A stretch of 64,000 bases of DNA. Source: Rhodococcus qingshengii. Lineage in GTDB: Bacteria; Actinomycetota; Actinomycetes; Mycobacteriales; Mycobacteriaceae. The notes under the pieces are model-generated. The model was not told where the DNA came from. It worked only from the letters and a program-made list of their open reading frames with translations, and ran no database searches. The position numbers and the translations under genes are program-made. Positions within the stretch are counted from its first letter, which is position 1. The number at the start of each line of letters is the position of its first letter. The stretch spans positions 186,001-250,000 of the forward strand of contig NZ_JAJNCL010000003.1 in assembly GCF_021025955.1 (NCBI RefSeq), read 5' to 3'. Below are positions 28,697 through 41,516 of this stretch, piece by piece.

Positions 28697-28730
28697 ACAA
28701 GACCCCAACTCCGAAGAGCTGGGGTCTTGT
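28697..28730. terminator. Bidirectional terminator between WYL gene and cspA
   Basis: ACAAGACCCCA and TGGGGTCTTGT arms with an inner CTC-CGAA-GAG stem form one long hairpin. It lies 24 bp after the WYL stop and 41 bp beyond the cspA stop, serving both convergent genes. Confidence 0.85.
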
Positions 28731-28770
28731 CAGTACGTCATGCGCCGGTTGCCCGACTTACATGGACGTC

Positions 28771-28974
28771 TTAGACGATGGTAACGCCGGTGGCCTGCGG
28801 GCCCTTGTTGCCCTGACCGATCTCGAACGCCACGCGCTGGTTCTCCTCGAGAGTGCGGAAGCCGCCACTCTGGATCTCGGAGTAGTGAACGAAGACGTCA
28901 GCACTGCCGTCTTCGGGAGCGATGAAGCCGAACCCCTTCTCGGAGTTGAACCACTTCACGATGCCCTCTGCCAT
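28771..28974 (-). CDS. cspA: Cold shock protein
   Basis: A 67-residue single cold-shock domain: [22 protein letters not shown] with RNP1 (KGFGFI) and RNP2 (VFVHYS). It binds single-stranded RNA/DNA and acts as an RNA chaperone. ATG at 28974 is the family start; the six-residue in-frame extension is discarded. AGAGGAGAT directly upstream is a strong ribosome site. Ends at the shared hairpin terminator. Confidence 0.96.
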   Translation of the reverse strand: MAEGIVKWFNSEKGFGFIAPEDGSADVFVHYSEIQSGGFRTLEENQRVAFEIGQGNKGPQATGVTIV

Positions 28975-29288
28975 GTAAATCTCCTCTAACACAGTGTCAA
29001 CAGGCAGTCGCTTCGACCGCCCGGGTCACTTACTACGACCGTTCTGAGACAAATCCGTGGAGGATGTCCAAACGCTCGCAACCTAACTATTTGCGAGCGT
29101 GGAAACACAAACACAAACACTTACGACCAACACAAGTAGACCACACATCCGCCCTGTTGTCTTCCCTGAGGCCTTCATCACTGCCCAACCCATTGACAGG
29201 CATACCCCCTGGGGGTACCTTCAGTTGTAGAGCGATACCTACACCGGGTATCCGTAAAATGAGTTTTCCACAACCGAAGGGATCTGCG
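28975..29288. other. Intergenic region between cspA and copZ
   Basis: No convincing gene. The left part holds the cspA leader and promoter. The middle has an AT-richer A/C-rich stretch (acacaaacacaaacac). The right part holds the copper promoter described separately. Confidence 0.6.
29193..29221 (+). promoter_or_regulatory. Copper operon promoter with CsoR-like palindrome
   Basis: -35 TTGACA (29193-29198) and -10 TACCTT (29216-29221) are separated by 17 bp. Inside the spacer lies TACCCCCTGGGGGTA (29203-29217), a perfect 7-bp-arm palindrome of the G/C-run type bound by CsoR-family copper repressors. No csoR gene is seen in the window. Confidence 0.75.
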
Positions 29289-29498
29289 ATGACCACCGCC
29301 GAATACACCGTTTCCGGAATGACCTGCGGACACTGCGTCGGATCCGTCAAGGAAGAGGTCGGCAACATCGCGGGCGTAACCGCGGTGGATGTCGAATTGG
29401 CGAGCGGACGCGTCGTTGTCACCAGCGATGCTCCTGTCTCCGAAGCCGACGTCGCCGCAGCAGTCGACGAAGCCGGCTACGCAGTCGTACCAAGCTGA
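29289..29498 (+). CDS. copZ: Copper chaperone, heavy-metal-associated domain
   Basis: A 69-residue single HMA domain with the metal-binding motif GMTCGHC near residues 10-16 and the ferredoxin-like fold pattern (VGSVKEEVGNIAGVTAVDVELASGRVVV, then AAVDEAGYAV). It carries Cu(I) to the P-type ATPase encoded two genes downstream. ATG at 29289 has GAAGGGA upstream. First gene of a copper-controlled operon. Confidence 0.93.
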   Translation: MTTAEYTVSGMTCGHCVGSVKEEVGNIAGVTAVDVELASGRVVVTSDAPVSEADVAAAVDEAGYAVVPS

Positions 29499-29505
29499 GT
29501 CAGCT

Positions 29506-30420
29506 GTGCGCACCTCGACAACACTTGCCACCTACGCCGTAGGGTTGGTCGCCGTCTTCGGCGCCGCCCTCGGCGTGGGGGCCGCAATCGGAAGCCCGAT
29601 AGACATGTCCACCACCCAGCACAGCACCCACGAATCAACCACCGAATCGATGCCAGGCATGGATTCGGCAACGCCTGCAGGGCTCGAAGTCTCTTCCGGC
29701 GGATACACACTCACCGAAGTGACCGCACCCGGTCGAGCTGGGGAGCCGGGAACCTTGACCTTCCGGATTCTCGACAGCAACAACGCGCCCGTCGTCGATT
29801 TCGATCTCCTGCACGAGAAGAAGCTTCACCTCATTGTCGTCCGAAACGACACCAGCGAATTCCGCCACGTGCATCCGTCGCTCGCCGCAGACGGCACCTG
29901 GTCGATCGACTGGGCCTGGCCCGTCGCCGGCACCTACCGAGTCTTCGCGGACTTCGATCCCACCGACGGCACCCAACTGACACTCGGTCGAAACTTCGAC
30001 GTGGCAGGCGAATTCACTCCTGCGCCGCTGCCTGCGAAGAGCGCGACCGCAACTGTCGACGGATACACCGTGACTCTCGACGGTGACCTGACCACTGCCG
30101 GCGGCCCGATCACGCTGAGCGTTGCTCGCGACGGAACCCCGGTCACCGATCTCGATCCGTACCTCGGCGCCTATGGTCACCTCGTTGCCCTGCGCACCGG
30201 CGACCTCGCCTACCTGCACGTGCACCCCGAAGGTGAGCCGGGCGACGGCGTCACAGCTCCTGGTCCGGACATTTCCTTCCACGCACAGGCACCGAGCGAA
30301 GGCACATACCGACTGTTCCTCGACTTCCAGCACGAGGGCGTGGTTCGGACCGCCGAATTCACTGTAGATGCAGGCACTTCCATAGCTTCAGTTCCAGACA
30401 ATCACGAGGGAGGGCACTGA
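29506..30420 (+). CDS. Membrane-anchored His/Met-rich protein of the copper operon
   Basis: A 304-residue protein with one N-terminal membrane helix (about residues 8-29), a His/Met-rich linker ([16 protein letters not shown]) and two related beta-type domains each containing HVHP (about residues 121-124 and 238-241). The domains look extracytoplasmic. GTG start 7 bp after copZ; its TGA shares one base with the copA ATG. I infer periplasmic copper binding or delivery; the family is found beside copper ATPases but has no assigned activity I can name. Confidence 0.8.
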   Translation: MRTSTTLATYAVGLVAVFGAALGVGAAIGSPIDMSTTQHSTHESTTESMPGMDSATPAGLEVSSGGYTLTEVTAPGRAGEPGTLTFRILDSNNAPVVDFDLLHEKKLHLIVVRNDTSEFRHVHPSLAADGTWSIDWAWPVAGTYRVFADFDPTDGTQLTLGRNFDVAGEFTPAPLPAKSATATVDGYTVTLDGDLTTAGGPITLSVARDGTPVTDLDPYLGAYGHLVALRTGDLAYLHVHPEGEPGDGVTAPGPDISFHAQAPSEGTYRLFLDFQHEGVVRTAEFTVDAGTSIASVPDNHEGGH

Positions 30421-32681
30421 TGACGTCACCGACTGCGGTCGACAATGCTGCCAAATCGAGCAGCGTCGAACTCGCGATCACCGGAATGACCTGCGCCTCC
30501 TGCGCGTCACGAATCGAGAAGAAGCTCAACAAGATCGACGGCGTCACAGCCACCGTCAACTACGCGACGGAAAAAGCCAAGGTCACCTTCCCGGACGGGG
30601 TACCCGTCGAAGATCTGGTCACTGCCGTCGAGAACGCCGGCTACGCCGCCGCGCTCCCCAAGCCACCCAGCGCGCCTGACAGCGTCGACCCGGACGCGGA
30701 AACGCCGCAGGATCGCGATCTGCGCGAGCTTCGTACCCGCCTGATCATCTCGACTCTGCTCTCGGTACCGGTCATCGCGATGGCGATGATTCCTGCGCTG
30801 CAGTTCGACAACTGGCAGTGGCTCTCCCTCACACTGGCCGCGCCGGTCATCGTGTGGGCGGCCCTTCCCTTCCACCGTGCCGCCTGGGTGAACCTGCGTC
30901 ACGGCGCCGCCACGATGGACACGCTCATCTCCCTGGGCACCATCTCGGCGTTCGTCTGGTCGCTCTACGCACTGTTCTTCGGCACTGCGGGCGAAGCGGG
31001 AATGAAGCACGCGTTCAGACTGACGGTCGACCGGATGGACGGCAGCGCCAACATCTACCTCGAGGTTGCCGCGGGCGTCATCACGTTCGTACTGGCCGGA
31101 CGCTACTTCGAGCACAAGTCCAAGCGCACGTCCGGTGCCGCACTACGCGCGCTCATGGAACTCGGTGCGAAAGACGTCACGGTATTGCGAGACGGCGTCG
31201 AAGTACGAATCCCCGCCGAAGAACTGGCAGCGGGCGACTCCTTCATCGTTCGGCCCGGCGAGAAGATCGCCACGGACGGCACCATCACCGAGGGCCGCTC
31301 AGCCGTCGACATGAGCATGTTGACGGGTGAATCCGTGCCGGAGGAAGTCGGTGTCGGAGAGACCGTCGTCGGCGCTACCGTCAACGTCGGCGGAACCTTG
31401 ACCGTCGAGGCCACCCGAGTCGGGAGCGACACCCAACTCGCCCAGATGGCGGCACTGGTCGAAGACGCACAGAACGGCAAGGCCGAAGTTCAGCGCCTCG
31501 CCGATCGGATCGCCGGTATCTTCGTTCCGGTCGTCATCGCGATTGCCGTTGCGACACTGGGCTACTGGCTCGGGACTGGTAACCCCATCGAGATGGCGTT
31601 CACCGCTGCGGTCGCCGTGCTGATCATCGCGTGCCCCTGTGCTCTCGGATTGGCAACGCCCACAGCCTTGTTGGTGGGCACGGGCCGCGGAGCCCAGATG
31701 GGAATCCTGATCAAGGGACCCGAGGTACTCGAATCGACGCGCGCAGTCGACACCGTCGTGCTCGACAAGACGGGAACCGTCACCACTGGTCAGATGACCT
31801 TGCTGGACACCGTCGTGGGCGAAGGAACAACCGTCGACGAGGTGCTTCGACTGGCCGGCGCACTCGAACATCGCTCCGAGCACCCTATCGCCGCAGCGAT
31901 CGCGAAGGGTGCGACCGAAGCCGTGGGCGAATTGCCTCCGGTCGAGGATTTCGTGAACGTCGCCGGACGCGGTGTGCAGGGAATGGTCGACGGTCATGCC
32001 GTCGTCGCCGGCCGAGACGCGCTGCTCGCCGACTGGTCGATGCCGTTGCCGGAGAATCTGCGCGAGGCGAAAGCTGAAGCAGAGAAGGCCGGGCGCACCG
32101 CAATCGCGGTGGGCTGGGACGGCAAAGCACGCGGCATCCTCGTGATCGCCGACGCGGTCAAGGACACGAGCGCCGAAGCGATCGCACAGTTGAAGGCACT
32201 CGGCCTCGAACCGGTTCTGCTGACCGGTGACAACGCCACCGTCGCCCGCACTGTCGCGGATCAGGTCGGAATCAGCACCGTGTTCGCCGAGGTCATGCCG
32301 GCCGACAAGGTCGACGCCGTCAAGAAGCTGCAGGCAGAAGGACGCGTCGTGGCCATGGTCGGCGACGGCGTGAACGACGCGGCAGCCCTGGCCCAGGCCG
32401 ATCTCGGTCTGGCAATGGGCACGGGTACCGACGTTGCAATCGAGGCCAGCGACATCACTCTGGTGCGCGGTGACCTGCGGTCGGCAGCCGATGCAATTCG
32501 ACTGTCTCGCAAGACGCTCAAGACCATCAAGGGCAACCTGTTCTGGGCATTCGCCTACAACACGGCAGCGATCCCGCTGGCTGCGGCCGGCCTGCTCAAC
32601 CCGATGCTCGCCGGTGCCGCAATGGCATTCAGCAGTGTGTTCGTGGTGAGCAACAGCCTGAGGTTGCGGCGGTTCAAATAA
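30420..32681 (+). CDS. copA: Copper-translocating P1B-type ATPase
   Basis: A 753-residue Cu(I) efflux ATPase: one N-terminal HMA domain with GMTCASC (Cys 25 and 28), eight membrane helices, actuator motif LTGESVP, transport motif ACPCALG (CPC about 405-407), phosphorylation motif DKTGT (Asp 449), nucleotide-binding SEHP and the hinge [10 protein letters not shown]. Met/Ser residues in the last helices ([18 protein letters not shown]) are typical of CopA. Pumps Cu(I) out of the cytoplasm. It shares one base with the preceding stop (TGATG) and its stop abuts a 57-bp hairpin element. Confidence 0.96.
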   Translation: MTSPTAVDNAAKSSSVELAITGMTCASCASRIEKKLNKIDGVTATVNYATEKAKVTFPDGVPVEDLVTAVENAGYAAALPKPPSAPDSVDPDAETPQDRDLRELRTRLIISTLLSVPVIAMAMIPALQFDNWQWLSLTLAAPVIVWAALPFHRAAWVNLRHGAATMDTLISLGTISAFVWSLYALFFGTAGEAGMKHAFRLTVDRMDGSANIYLEVAAGVITFVLAGRYFEHKSKRTSGAALRALMELGAKDVTVLRDGVEVRIPAEELAAGDSFIVRPGEKIATDGTITEGRSAVDMSMLTGESVPEEVGVGETVVGATVNVGGTLTVEATRVGSDTQLAQMAALVEDAQNGKAEVQRLADRIAGIFVPVVIAIAVATLGYWLGTGNPIEMAFTAAVAVLIIACPCALGLATPTALLVGTGRGAQMGILIKGPEVLESTRAVDTVVLDKTGTVTTGQMTLLDTVVGEGTTVDEVLRLAGALEHRSEHPIAAAIAKGATEAVGELPPVEDFVNVAGRGVQGMVDGHAVVAGRDALLADWSMPLPENLREAKAEAEKAGRTAIAVGWDGKARGILVIADAVKDTSAEAIAQLKALGLEPVLLTGDNATVARTVADQVGISTVFAEVMPADKVDAVKKLQAEGRVVAMVGDGVNDAAALAQADLGLAMGTGTDVAIEASDITLVRGDLRSAADAIRLSRKTLKTIKGNLFWAFAYNTAAIPLAAAGLLNPMLAGAAMAFSSVFVVSNSLRLRRFK

Positions 32682-32682
32682 G

Positions 32683-32739
32683 GGGGCGAGCCCCCTGTGC
32701 GCGGTTAGGGAGTCCCTGCACTCCTTAACCGCGCACGGG
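32683..32739. terminator. 57-bp composite hairpin element, copy 1 (copA/ksgA ends)
   Basis: It starts with GGGGCGAGCCCCCTGTGCGC, ends with GCGCACGGG, and has a 28-nt centre whose halves (GGTTAGGGAGT and ACTCCTTAACC) pair, extending a GTGCGC/GCGCAC stem to 17 bp with one G-T wobble. It begins 1 nt after the copA stop and ends 1 nt before the convergent ksgA stop, so it probably terminates both. A second copy of the same length is at 38384-38440. Confidence 0.85.
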
Positions 32740-32740
32740 G

Positions 32741-33640
32741 CTATTCGCCTCCAGCCAGCCGAACGAAGGCTGCTGCGTCGAGCATCTCGCCACGCGTCTG
32801 TGGCTCGATGCCCGCAGCGAGGAGTCGTCGTTCGGCTTCAGCCGGCGAACCTGCCCATCCGCTGAGAGCGGCACGCAAAGTCTTGCGGCGCTGTGCGAAT
32901 GCGGCGTCGATGGCAGCAAAGACCTGCTTGCGGTGCTTCTCGTCCATCGGCCACGGTGGCTCCGCGTACCGGTCGATACGAACCAGACCGGATTCGACCT
33001 TGGGCACCGGCCAGAAGACGTTGCGTCCGACGGCACCGGCGCGGCGAACCTCGCCGAAGAAGTTGGCCTTGACGCTGGGAACGCCGTAGATCTTGCTTCC
33101 GGGATCAGCCGCCAGGCGATCGGCAACCTCGGCCTGCACCATCACGAGTGCGGTCCGCAGACTCGGAAGCGATGCAAACAGATGCAACAGCACCGGCACC
33201 GCGACGTTGTACGGCAGGTTCGCGACCAGCGCGGTCGGCTCGCCGGGAATCTGTGAAGGCAGCACACGCATCGCGTCCGCTTCGACGACGGTCAGTCGAT
33301 CGGCCAGTTCCGGCGCTCGCTCGGCCACCGTCTTCGGAAGGCGAGCCGCGAGGTTCGGATCGATCTCGACTGCGATCACGCGATCGACGACGTCCATCAG
33401 CGCCATCGTCAGCGAACCGAGACCAGGCCCGACCTCGAGAACGACGTCGTCACGAGTGACGCCTGCCGTGGTGACGATGCGCCGCACGGTATTGGCGTCG
33501 TGAACGAAGTTCTGCCCCAACTGTTTCGTGGGCCGGACACCGAATTCCTCGGCAAGAGCGCGCACCTCGACCGGACCGAGCAGGGCTGCCTGCCCGCGCG
33601 GAGTAGCGATGGGTTCGTTCGATTGTTCGGCGTCTGACAC
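32741..33640 (-). CDS. ksgA: 16S rRNA (adenine1518/1519-N6) dimethyltransferase
   Basis: A 299-residue RsmA/KsgA enzyme that dimethylates two adjacent adenines in the 3' helix of 16S rRNA using SAM. Visible: [14 protein letters not shown] at the N-terminus, SAM motif [12 protein letters not shown], the acidic EIDPNLA and the catalytic NLPYN motif, then a KVESGLVRI segment and the C-terminal rRNA-binding domain. GTG start, 9 bp after the rpfB stop, so co-transcribed with rpfB as is usual in actinobacteria. Confidence 0.96.
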   Translation of the reverse strand: MSDAEQSNEPIATPRGQAALLGPVEVRALAEEFGVRPTKQLGQNFVHDANTVRRIVTTAGVTRDDVVLEVGPGLGSLTMALMDVVDRVIAVEIDPNLAARLPKTVAERAPELADRLTVVEADAMRVLPSQIPGEPTALVANLPYNVAVPVLLHLFASLPSLRTALVMVQAEVADRLAADPGSKIYGVPSVKANFFGEVRRAGAVGRNVFWPVPKVESGLVRIDRYAEPPWPMDEKHRKQVFAAIDAAFAQRRKTLRAALSGWAGSPAEAERRLLAAGIEPQTRGEMLDAAAFVRLAGGE

Positions 33641-33649
33641 CAGTAGAAC

Positions 33650-36004
<2,355 letters not shown>

Positions 36005-36171
36005 TCACAACGAAATGCGACTTTTGTCACGGAACGGCAACGGCGTGTCGCGTGTTCTGCACTTTCCGGCTCCGATACCCGTGTATCGATTCAGCTCTGG
36101 GCGCAGTATGTTCTCGTCTGGTTCAAAGCAGTCCGGCGATCCCGGGCGCGACAGAAGAAAGCTGGGCGATA

Positions 36172-37620
36172 GTGCGAAGAAGATTCGACAGACCACGTAA
36201 TGCCAGGTGGCCGATCCTGGCCATCCTGCTGGCGCTGATCGCAGCGCTGTTCGCCCCCGGAATCGCGAGCGCGCAACCCGGTCGCACCTACACGATCGCC
36301 ACCGATCTGACATTCGCCCCGTTCGAATTCGAGAACGAAGACGGCAAACTCGTCGGCATCGACATCGACCTGCTCAATGCGATCGCCGAGGACCAAGGTT
36401 TCAAGGTCGACATCAAGCAGCTCGGGTTCGACGCGGCCCTTCAGGCCGTGCAGGCGGGGCAGGCCGACGGCGTCATCGCCGGCATGTCCATCACCGACGC
36501 CCGCAAGCAGGTCTTCGACTTCTCCGACCCGTACTTCGAGTCGGGCGTGCAGATGGCGGTTCTCGAGACCGACAACGACGTGAAGTCGTACGAAGACCTG
36601 AAGGGCAAGCGCGTCGCCGTCAAGAACGGCACCGAGGGCGCCAGCTTCGCCGAGTCCATCAAGGACCAATACGGTTTCACCACTGTCTATTTCGCTGACT
36701 CCGCCAGCATGTACGACGAGGTCCGCACCGGTAACTCCGTCGCAGTCTTCGACGACTACCCCGTCCTCGCCTACGGCATCACACAGGGCAACGGCCTCAA
36801 GACGGTCACCGAAAAAGAGGTGGGCGCGAGCTACGGCTTCGCAGTCAACAAGGGTCAGAACGCCGAACTGCTCCAGATGTTCAACGCCGGACTGCAGAAC
36901 CTGCGCGACGACGGCCAATACGACGAGATCGTCTCGACCTACCTCGGTCAGGGCGCGTCGACGTCGGACAACTCCATCATCGGCTTGATCAAGAGCACCT
37001 ACCCGCAGCTTCTCAAGGGCCTGTGGTTGACGATCGTTCTCTCCGTCGTCTCGATCGCGATCGCTCTGGTCCTAGGCGCGATCTTCGGACTCTGCCGCGT
37101 GTCCACCAACATGTTCGTCCGAGGTATAGGCACGACCTACGTCGACATCTTCCGTGGCACACCGCTGTTGGTGCAGGCATTCTTCATCTACTTCGGCATA
37201 CCGGCAGCCCTGCATTTCCAGATGTCCGCCTTCACCGCAGGCATCATCACGCTCTCGCTCAACGCCGGCGCGTACATGGCTGAAATCGTCCGCGGCGGCA
37301 TCCTGTCCGTCGACAAGGGACAGATGGAGGCGTCACGAAGCCTGGGCATCAGCTACATGAAGTCGATGCGAAAAGTCATCATGCCGCAGGCAATTCGCAC
37401 GATGATCCCGTCGTACATCAACCAGTTCGTCATCACCCTCAAGGACACGTCGATCCTGTCGGTCATCGGACTCGCCGAGCTCACTCAGACAGGGCGCATC
37501 ATCATCGCGCGCAACTTCCAGTCGTTCAACATGTGGCTGATCATCGGCGTCATGTACTTCATCATCATCATGGCGCTCACCAAGCTGTCGAACCGCCTCG
37601 AGAAGAGGATCAACAAGTGA
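36172..37620 (+). CDS. Glutamine-type ABC transporter, substrate-binding protein fused to permease
   Basis: A 482-residue fusion. Residues about 15-35 are a signal/membrane helix, about 38-262 are a type 3 amino-acid-binding domain ([34 protein letters not shown]), and about 275-480 are a HisM/GlnP-type permease with the ATPase-contacting EAA loop ([28 protein letters not shown]). It imports polar amino acids, probably glutamine or glutamate. GTG at 36172 is the earliest start giving a normal signal sequence. It overlaps the ATPase gene (GTGA). Divergent from rpfB. Confidence 0.92.
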   Translation: MRRRFDRPRNARWPILAILLALIAALFAPGIASAQPGRTYTIATDLTFAPFEFENEDGKLVGIDIDLLNAIAEDQGFKVDIKQLGFDAALQAVQAGQADGVIAGMSITDARKQVFDFSDPYFESGVQMAVLETDNDVKSYEDLKGKRVAVKNGTEGASFAESIKDQYGFTTVYFADSASMYDEVRTGNSVAVFDDYPVLAYGITQGNGLKTVTEKEVGASYGFAVNKGQNAELLQMFNAGLQNLRDDGQYDEIVSTYLGQGASTSDNSIIGLIKSTYPQLLKGLWLTIVLSVVSIAIALVLGAIFGLCRVSTNMFVRGIGTTYVDIFRGTPLLVQAFFIYFGIPAALHFQMSAFTAGIITLSLNAGAYMAEIVRGGILSVDKGQMEASRSLGISYMKSMRKVIMPQAIRTMIPSYINQFVITLKDTSILSVIGLAELTQTGRIIIARNFQSFNMWLIIGVMYFIIIMALTKLSNRLEKRINK

Positions 37621-38384
37621 CCGAAACAGCCGTCAACATGGGCAAGTCCGACACCGAGGTCAAGATTTCGGTCCAGGGACTGAAGAAGTCGTTCGGCGAC
37701 AACGAGGTCCTCAAAGGCCTCGACGTCGACATCAAGAGCGGTGAAGTGGTCTGCGTCATCGGGCCTTCAGGTTCGGGCAAGTCCACCTTCCTGCGCTGCC
37801 TCAACCGCCTCGAAGACATCACCGCAGGTTCAGTGCGCGTCGACCAGTTCGACCTCACGAACAAGGACGTCGACATCGACAAGGTGCGCCAGCACATCGG
37901 GATGGTGTTCCAGCACTTCAACCTGTTCCCACACATGAGCGTCGTCGAAAACGTGATGCTCGCTCCGGTGCAGACCGGGCGATCGACCAAGGAACAGGCT
38001 CGCGAGATCGCCGTCAAACTGCTCGGCCAGGTCGGCCTCGCAGAGAAGGCAGATGCCAAGCCCGCCAGCCTGTCCGGTGGGCAGAAGCAACGTGTCGCCA
38101 TCGCCCGCGCGCTGGCGATGAGCCCGGACATCATGCTGTTCGACGAGGCCACCAGCGCCCTCGACCCCGAAATGGTGGGCGAGGTTCTGCAGGTGCTTCG
38201 CGACCTCGCCAAGCAGGGCATGACCATGGTCGTCGTGACCCACGAGATGGGCTTCGCCCGTGAGGTTTCCGACCGAGTCATCTTCATGGCCGACGGGTAC
38301 ATCGTCGAAGAAGGCAAGCCGGAGAACTTGTTCGGCAACCCCCAGCAGCAGCGCACCCAGGACTTCCTGGCGAAGGTTCTCTAG
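37617..38384 (+). CDS. glnQ: Polar amino acid ABC transporter ATP-binding protein
   Basis: A 255-residue GlnQ/HisP-type ATPase: Walker [11 protein letters not shown]-loop [15 protein letters not shown], signature [15 protein letters not shown], Walker [18 protein letters not shown]-loop [12 protein letters not shown]. It drives the fused binding-protein/permease encoded upstream. GTG start in a GTGA overlap. Its TAG stop shares one base with a 57-bp hairpin element. Confidence 0.95.
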   Translation: MTETAVNMGKSDTEVKISVQGLKKSFGDNEVLKGLDVDIKSGEVVCVIGPSGSGKSTFLRCLNRLEDITAGSVRVDQFDLTNKDVDIDKVRQHIGMVFQHFNLFPHMSVVENVMLAPVQTGRSTKEQAREIAVKLLGQVGLAEKADAKPASLSGGQKQRVAIARALAMSPDIMLFDEATSALDPEMVGEVLQVLRDLAKQGMTMVVVTHEMGFAREVSDRVIFMADGYIVEEGKPENLFGNPQQQRTQDFLAKVL

Positions 38385-38440
38385 GGGCAAGCCCCCTGTG
38401 CGCCTTTTTGGTAGTGGGGACTACCGGAAAGGCGCACGGG
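38384..38440. terminator. 57-bp composite hairpin element, copy 2 (glnQ end)
   Basis: It has the same 57-bp length and same ends as the copA copy (GGGGCAAGCCCCCTGTGCGC at left, GCGCACGGG at right), but an unrelated 28-nt centre that is again self-complementary (CTTT..GGTAGT with ACTACC..AAAG). It begins at the last base of the glnQ stop and contains the stop of the convergent 147-residue gene. Confidence 0.85.
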
Positions 38441-38864
38441 TGGTGGCCAATTCGACGACCAGCCCGGTCTCGATCCGATTCTGCGGCCCGAATTCGAAGT
38501 CACCGAACCTTCGGAACCACCGAGGACTGGCGTCGACCCGTCGATATGTCTCGCTGCCTTCGACGGGTAACCACATCTTCGGGTTTCCGACTTCCACATA
38601 GCTGGTGGTCTCCACCACAATCCCGAGGACTACGCCGGCGGTCTCGACTCCTGATGCCGACAACCCGCCGTGAACCCACCCGTCGAACTCGTCGAACTGC
38701 GATCGCGGTGTCTCCTGCGATCGCGGTGTCAATGTCCACGAGCATGGTTCACCGACAACCGGAAACGGACCACAGCACTCGACTTCGACCATGTCGAGAT
38801 GAACGGTCACGATCTGGACCGCAGAGTCGACCGGCGTCGGCTCAGTGAAGCTGTGCGCCTTCAT
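38421..38864 (-). CDS. Hypothetical protein (147 aa)
   Basis: A 147-residue soluble protein without signal peptide. It opens with strands and a distinctive VEVECCGPFPVVGEPCSWTL segment (Cys pair, then Gly and Trp), reminiscent of DUF6578 proteins; that assignment is only an impression. ATG at 38864 has GGGAGGGG just upstream and forms an ATGA overlap with a possible 38-residue ORF. The last few codons lie inside the 57-bp hairpin element. Confidence 0.65.
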   Translation of the reverse strand: MKAHSFTEPTPVDSAVQIVTVHLDMVEVECCGPFPVVGEPCSWTLTPRSQETPRSQFDEFDGWVHGGLSASGVETAGVVLGIVVETTSYVEVGNPKMWLPVEGSETYRRVDASPRWFRRFGDFEFGPQNRIETGLVVELATTRAPFR

Positions 38865-38977
38865 CCCCTCCCGGGATTCGAGAAATTCGCCGCGCTCGAG
38901 CCGGATCGAGAGGACTGTTCGGCTGTGCGTTCGCCGTCGTCGGGATAGATGTCGGAGAGATAAATGTAGTCATTCAT
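38861..38977 (-). CDS. Possible small protein (38 aa)
   Basis: A 38-residue ORF beginning MNDYIYLSDIYPDDGE and rich in Ser and acidic residues towards the end. It ends in an ATGA overlap with the 147-residue gene, and GGGG lies 7 nt before its ATG. Coupling suggests a real leader or small protein, but the length and absence of a known family make this uncertain. Confidence 0.3.
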   Translation of the reverse strand: MNDYIYLSDIYPDDGERTAEQSSRSGSSAANFSNPGRG

Positions 38978-39052
38978 CTGAATACCCCGCGCAGTAGACG
39001 AGCCGGGACACGACGATCCCGGGCGCGGGGTTACCTGTCGAACAGAATAGCG

Positions 39053-39880
39053 TCAGAGCTTGTAAACGCGCTCCGCTGTCGCCGTGGACGCTGCTGCGAG
39101 CGCCTGCGGATCCTCGCCGCGGACGTCTGCGAGCGCACGCACCGTGTAGGGCAGGCAGTACGACTCGTTGGGCGCCCCGCGAAACGGGTGCGGCGTCAGG
39201 AATGGCGCATCCGTTTCGACGATCAGCTGATCCGACGGCACCAGCAGCGCGGCCTCACGCAGTGCTTTCGCGTTCTTGAAGCTGACGGTTCCCGAAAAAC
39301 TCAGCACGTACCCGGCGTCGATGCACTCCCGCGCCATCTCCGAATCCGAGGAAAAGCAGTGGAAGACCACCGTCTCCGGTGCACCTTCCTCGTTCAATAC
39401 CCGCAGCAAGTCCTGGTCGGCTTCGCGGTTGTGGATCATCAACGTCTTGCCCAGACGCTTCGCCAAGTCGATGTGCCACCGGAAACCGTCGACCTGCTCC
39501 TCGATGGTGGCGCACCCCTCGAGCTTGCCGGGCCAGTAGAGATCCAGCCCGGTCTCCCCCACGGCAACGACCCGTGGATCGGACGCCAAACGCTCGATCT
39601 CGGCTCGGGTGCCGGCATCAAGAACGTTTGCCCTGGTCGGATGGATAGCAACGGCTGCGTAGACCCTCGAATCCCAATGAGCCGCGTCGACGGCAAATCG
39701 CGCGGCGTCGAGGTCGTCGGCCACCGTGACGACTCGTCCGACGCCGACGGCCTCGGCTCGATCGACTATCTCGGCCACGGTCGCAGCGTCGTGCGCACCA
39801 CACGCGTCGAGGTGTGTATGGGCGTCGATCAGAGGCGACAAGGGCTCAGGGGCATCGGGGGCGGGACGGTCTTTGCTCAC
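39053..39880 (-). CDS. TatD family metal-dependent hydrolase
   Basis: A 275-residue TIM-barrel hydrolase of the TatD DNase family: metal ligands in DAHTHLD, Glu in VAVGETGLDLYW, His in MIHNRE and FHCFSS, and Asp in IVETDAPFLTP. It is a 3'-5' exonuclease candidate in DNA repair or quality control. GTG at 39880 lies 7 nt after a TACTCT -10 box, suggesting a leaderless message. Divergent from metG, as in mycobacteria. Confidence 0.94.
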   Translation of the reverse strand: MSKDRPAPDAPEPLSPLIDAHTHLDACGAHDAATVAEIVDRAEAVGVGRVVTVADDLDAARFAVDAAHWDSRVYAAVAIHPTRANVLDAGTRAEIERLASDPRVVAVGETGLDLYWPGKLEGCATIEEQVDGFRWHIDLAKRLGKTLMIHNREADQDLLRVLNEEGAPETVVFHCFSSDSEMARECIDAGYVLSFSGTVSFKNAKALREAALLVPSDQLIVETDAPFLTPHPFRGAPNESYCLPYTVRALADVRGEDPQALAAASTATAERVYKL

Positions 39881-39886
39881 GCCCGA

Positions 39887-39893
39887 TAGAGTA
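39887..39893. promoter_or_regulatory. Overlapping divergent -10 boxes for tatD and metG
   Basis: TAGAGTA reads as TAGAGT towards metG (9 nt before its ATG) and, on the other strand, as TACTCT towards tatD (7 nt before its GTG). The two start codons are only 21 bp apart, so both genes probably use one near-symmetric AT core with little or no leader. Confidence 0.6.
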
Positions 39894-39901
39894 AGCGCAC
39901 C

Positions 39902-41500
39902 ATGACTGTGCCTGCCTCACCCTCCCAGACCTCGCGCCCGGACTCCGCCGCCTCGGAAGGCGCGGAACGACCGCCGTTCTACATCACGACAGCGATCGCG
40001 TATCCCAACGGCGCTCCGCACATCGGCCACGCGTACGAGTACATCTCCTCGGACGCGCTCGCCCGCTTCAAGCGGTTGGACGGTCATGAAGTGTTCTTCA
40101 TGACCGGCACCGACGAGCACGGTCTGAAGATGCAGCAGACAGCGATCAAAGAGGGTATCGACGTCCGCGAACTCGCGGCTCGGAACTCCGACGTGTTCCA
40201 GAACCTCGACAAGGTCCTGAACATCTCGTACGACCGTTTCATCCGCACCACCGACGCAGATCATCAGGTCGCCAGCAAGGCGATCTGGGAGAAGATGGCC
40301 GCATCGGGCGACATCTACCTCGACACGTACTCGGGGTGGTACTCGGTTCGTGACGAGGCTTTCTACACCGAAGCCGAGACCACGCTTCTGGAGGACGGCA
40401 CCCGCCACTCCACCGAGACCGGTACGCCGGTGGAGTGGACCGAGGAGTCCAACTACACCTTCCGTCTCTCGGCGTACGAGGACCGCCTCCTCGCACTGTA
40501 CGAAGAGCATCCCGAGTTCATCGCCCCCACGACTCGCCGCAACGAGATCGTCAGCTTCGTCAAGGGCGGCCTCAAGGACCTGTCGATCTCGCGCACCACG
40601 TTCGACTGGGGCGTCGAGGTTCCCGGCGACCCCGACCACGTCATGTATGTCTGGGTCGACGCCCTCACCAATTACTTGACCGGCGTGGGCTATCCGAACG
40701 TCGACTCGGAGGAGTTCAAGAAGTTCTGGCCCGCGAGCCTGCACATCATCGGCAAGGACATCACGCGGTTCCACACCGTGTACTGGCCGGCGTTCCTCAT
40801 GTCTGCAGGCATCGAACTGCCGGAGCGAGTCTTCGTCCACGGGTTCTTGTACAACAAGGGCGAGAAGATGTCGAAGTCGGTCGGCAACGTGGTCGATCCG
40901 ATCGCGATGGTCGATCAGTACGGCCTCGACGCGGTCCGCTTCTTCCTGCTCCGCGAGATCTCGTACGGCCAGGACGGCAGCTACAGCCATGAAGCAATCG
41001 TGACTCGCATGAACGCAGACCTGTCCAACGAACTGGGCAACCTCGCGCAGCGTTCACTGACGATGGTCGCGAAGAACTGCGACGCCCAGGTCCCCACCCC
41101 CGGTGAGTTCACCGAGGACGACCTGGCGATGCTGGCGTCGGCGGATGCCTTGCTTGCCAAGTGCCGCAGCGAGTTCGACGTGCAAGCGCTGCATCTCGCG
41201 TTGGAAGCCATCTGGGGCGTCCTCGGAGAGACCAACCGGTACTTCTCCAAGCAGGAACCGTGGGTTCTGCGCAAGACCGATCCGGCCCGGATGGCAACGG
41301 TCCTCTACGTGACGATCGAAGTTGTCCGTATCGTCGGCCTTCTCGTTCAGCCCGTCATGCCCGACGCGGCGTCACGCATCCTCGATCTGCTTGGTCAGAG
41401 CGAAGAGAACCGTCAGTTCACCGACATCGCGGTTCGGATCGACTGGAACCGGAAACTGCCTGCTCCGGCCCCGGTCTTCCCCCGCTTCGTCGAGGAATGA
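39902..41500 (+). CDS. metG: Methionine--tRNA ligase
   Basis: A 532-residue class I aminoacyl-tRNA synthetase. The HIGH motif is at residues 40-43 (PHIGHAYEY), and the KMSKS motif at about 322-326 is preceded by [12 protein letters not shown]. There is no C-terminal EMAP-type tRNA-binding domain, and the connective peptide lacks a zinc-binding Cys cluster, which fits the short actinobacterial MetG form. The ATG at 39902 is 9 nt after a -10 box. A long inverted repeat follows the stop. Confidence 0.96.
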   Translation: MTVPASPSQTSRPDSAASEGAERPPFYITTAIAYPNGAPHIGHAYEYISSDALARFKRLDGHEVFFMTGTDEHGLKMQQTAIKEGIDVRELAARNSDVFQNLDKVLNISYDRFIRTTDADHQVASKAIWEKMAASGDIYLDTYSGWYSVRDEAFYTEAETTLLEDGTRHSTETGTPVEWTEESNYTFRLSAYEDRLLALYEEHPEFIAPTTRRNEIVSFVKGGLKDLSISRTTFDWGVEVPGDPDHVMYVWVDALTNYLTGVGYPNVDSEEFKKFWPASLHIIGKDITRFHTVYWPAFLMSAGIELPERVFVHGFLYNKGEKMSKSVGNVVDPIAMVDQYGLDAVRFFLLREISYGQDGSYSHEAIVTRMNADLSNELGNLAQRSLTMVAKNCDAQVPTPGEFTEDDLAMLASADALLAKCRSEFDVQALHLALEAIWGVLGETNRYFSKQEPWVLRKTDPARMATVLYVTIEVVRIVGLLVQPVMPDAASRILDLLGQSEENRQFTDIAVRIDWNRKLPAPAPVFPRFVEE

Positions 41501-41516
41501 CCTAGGCACGAGTGCC

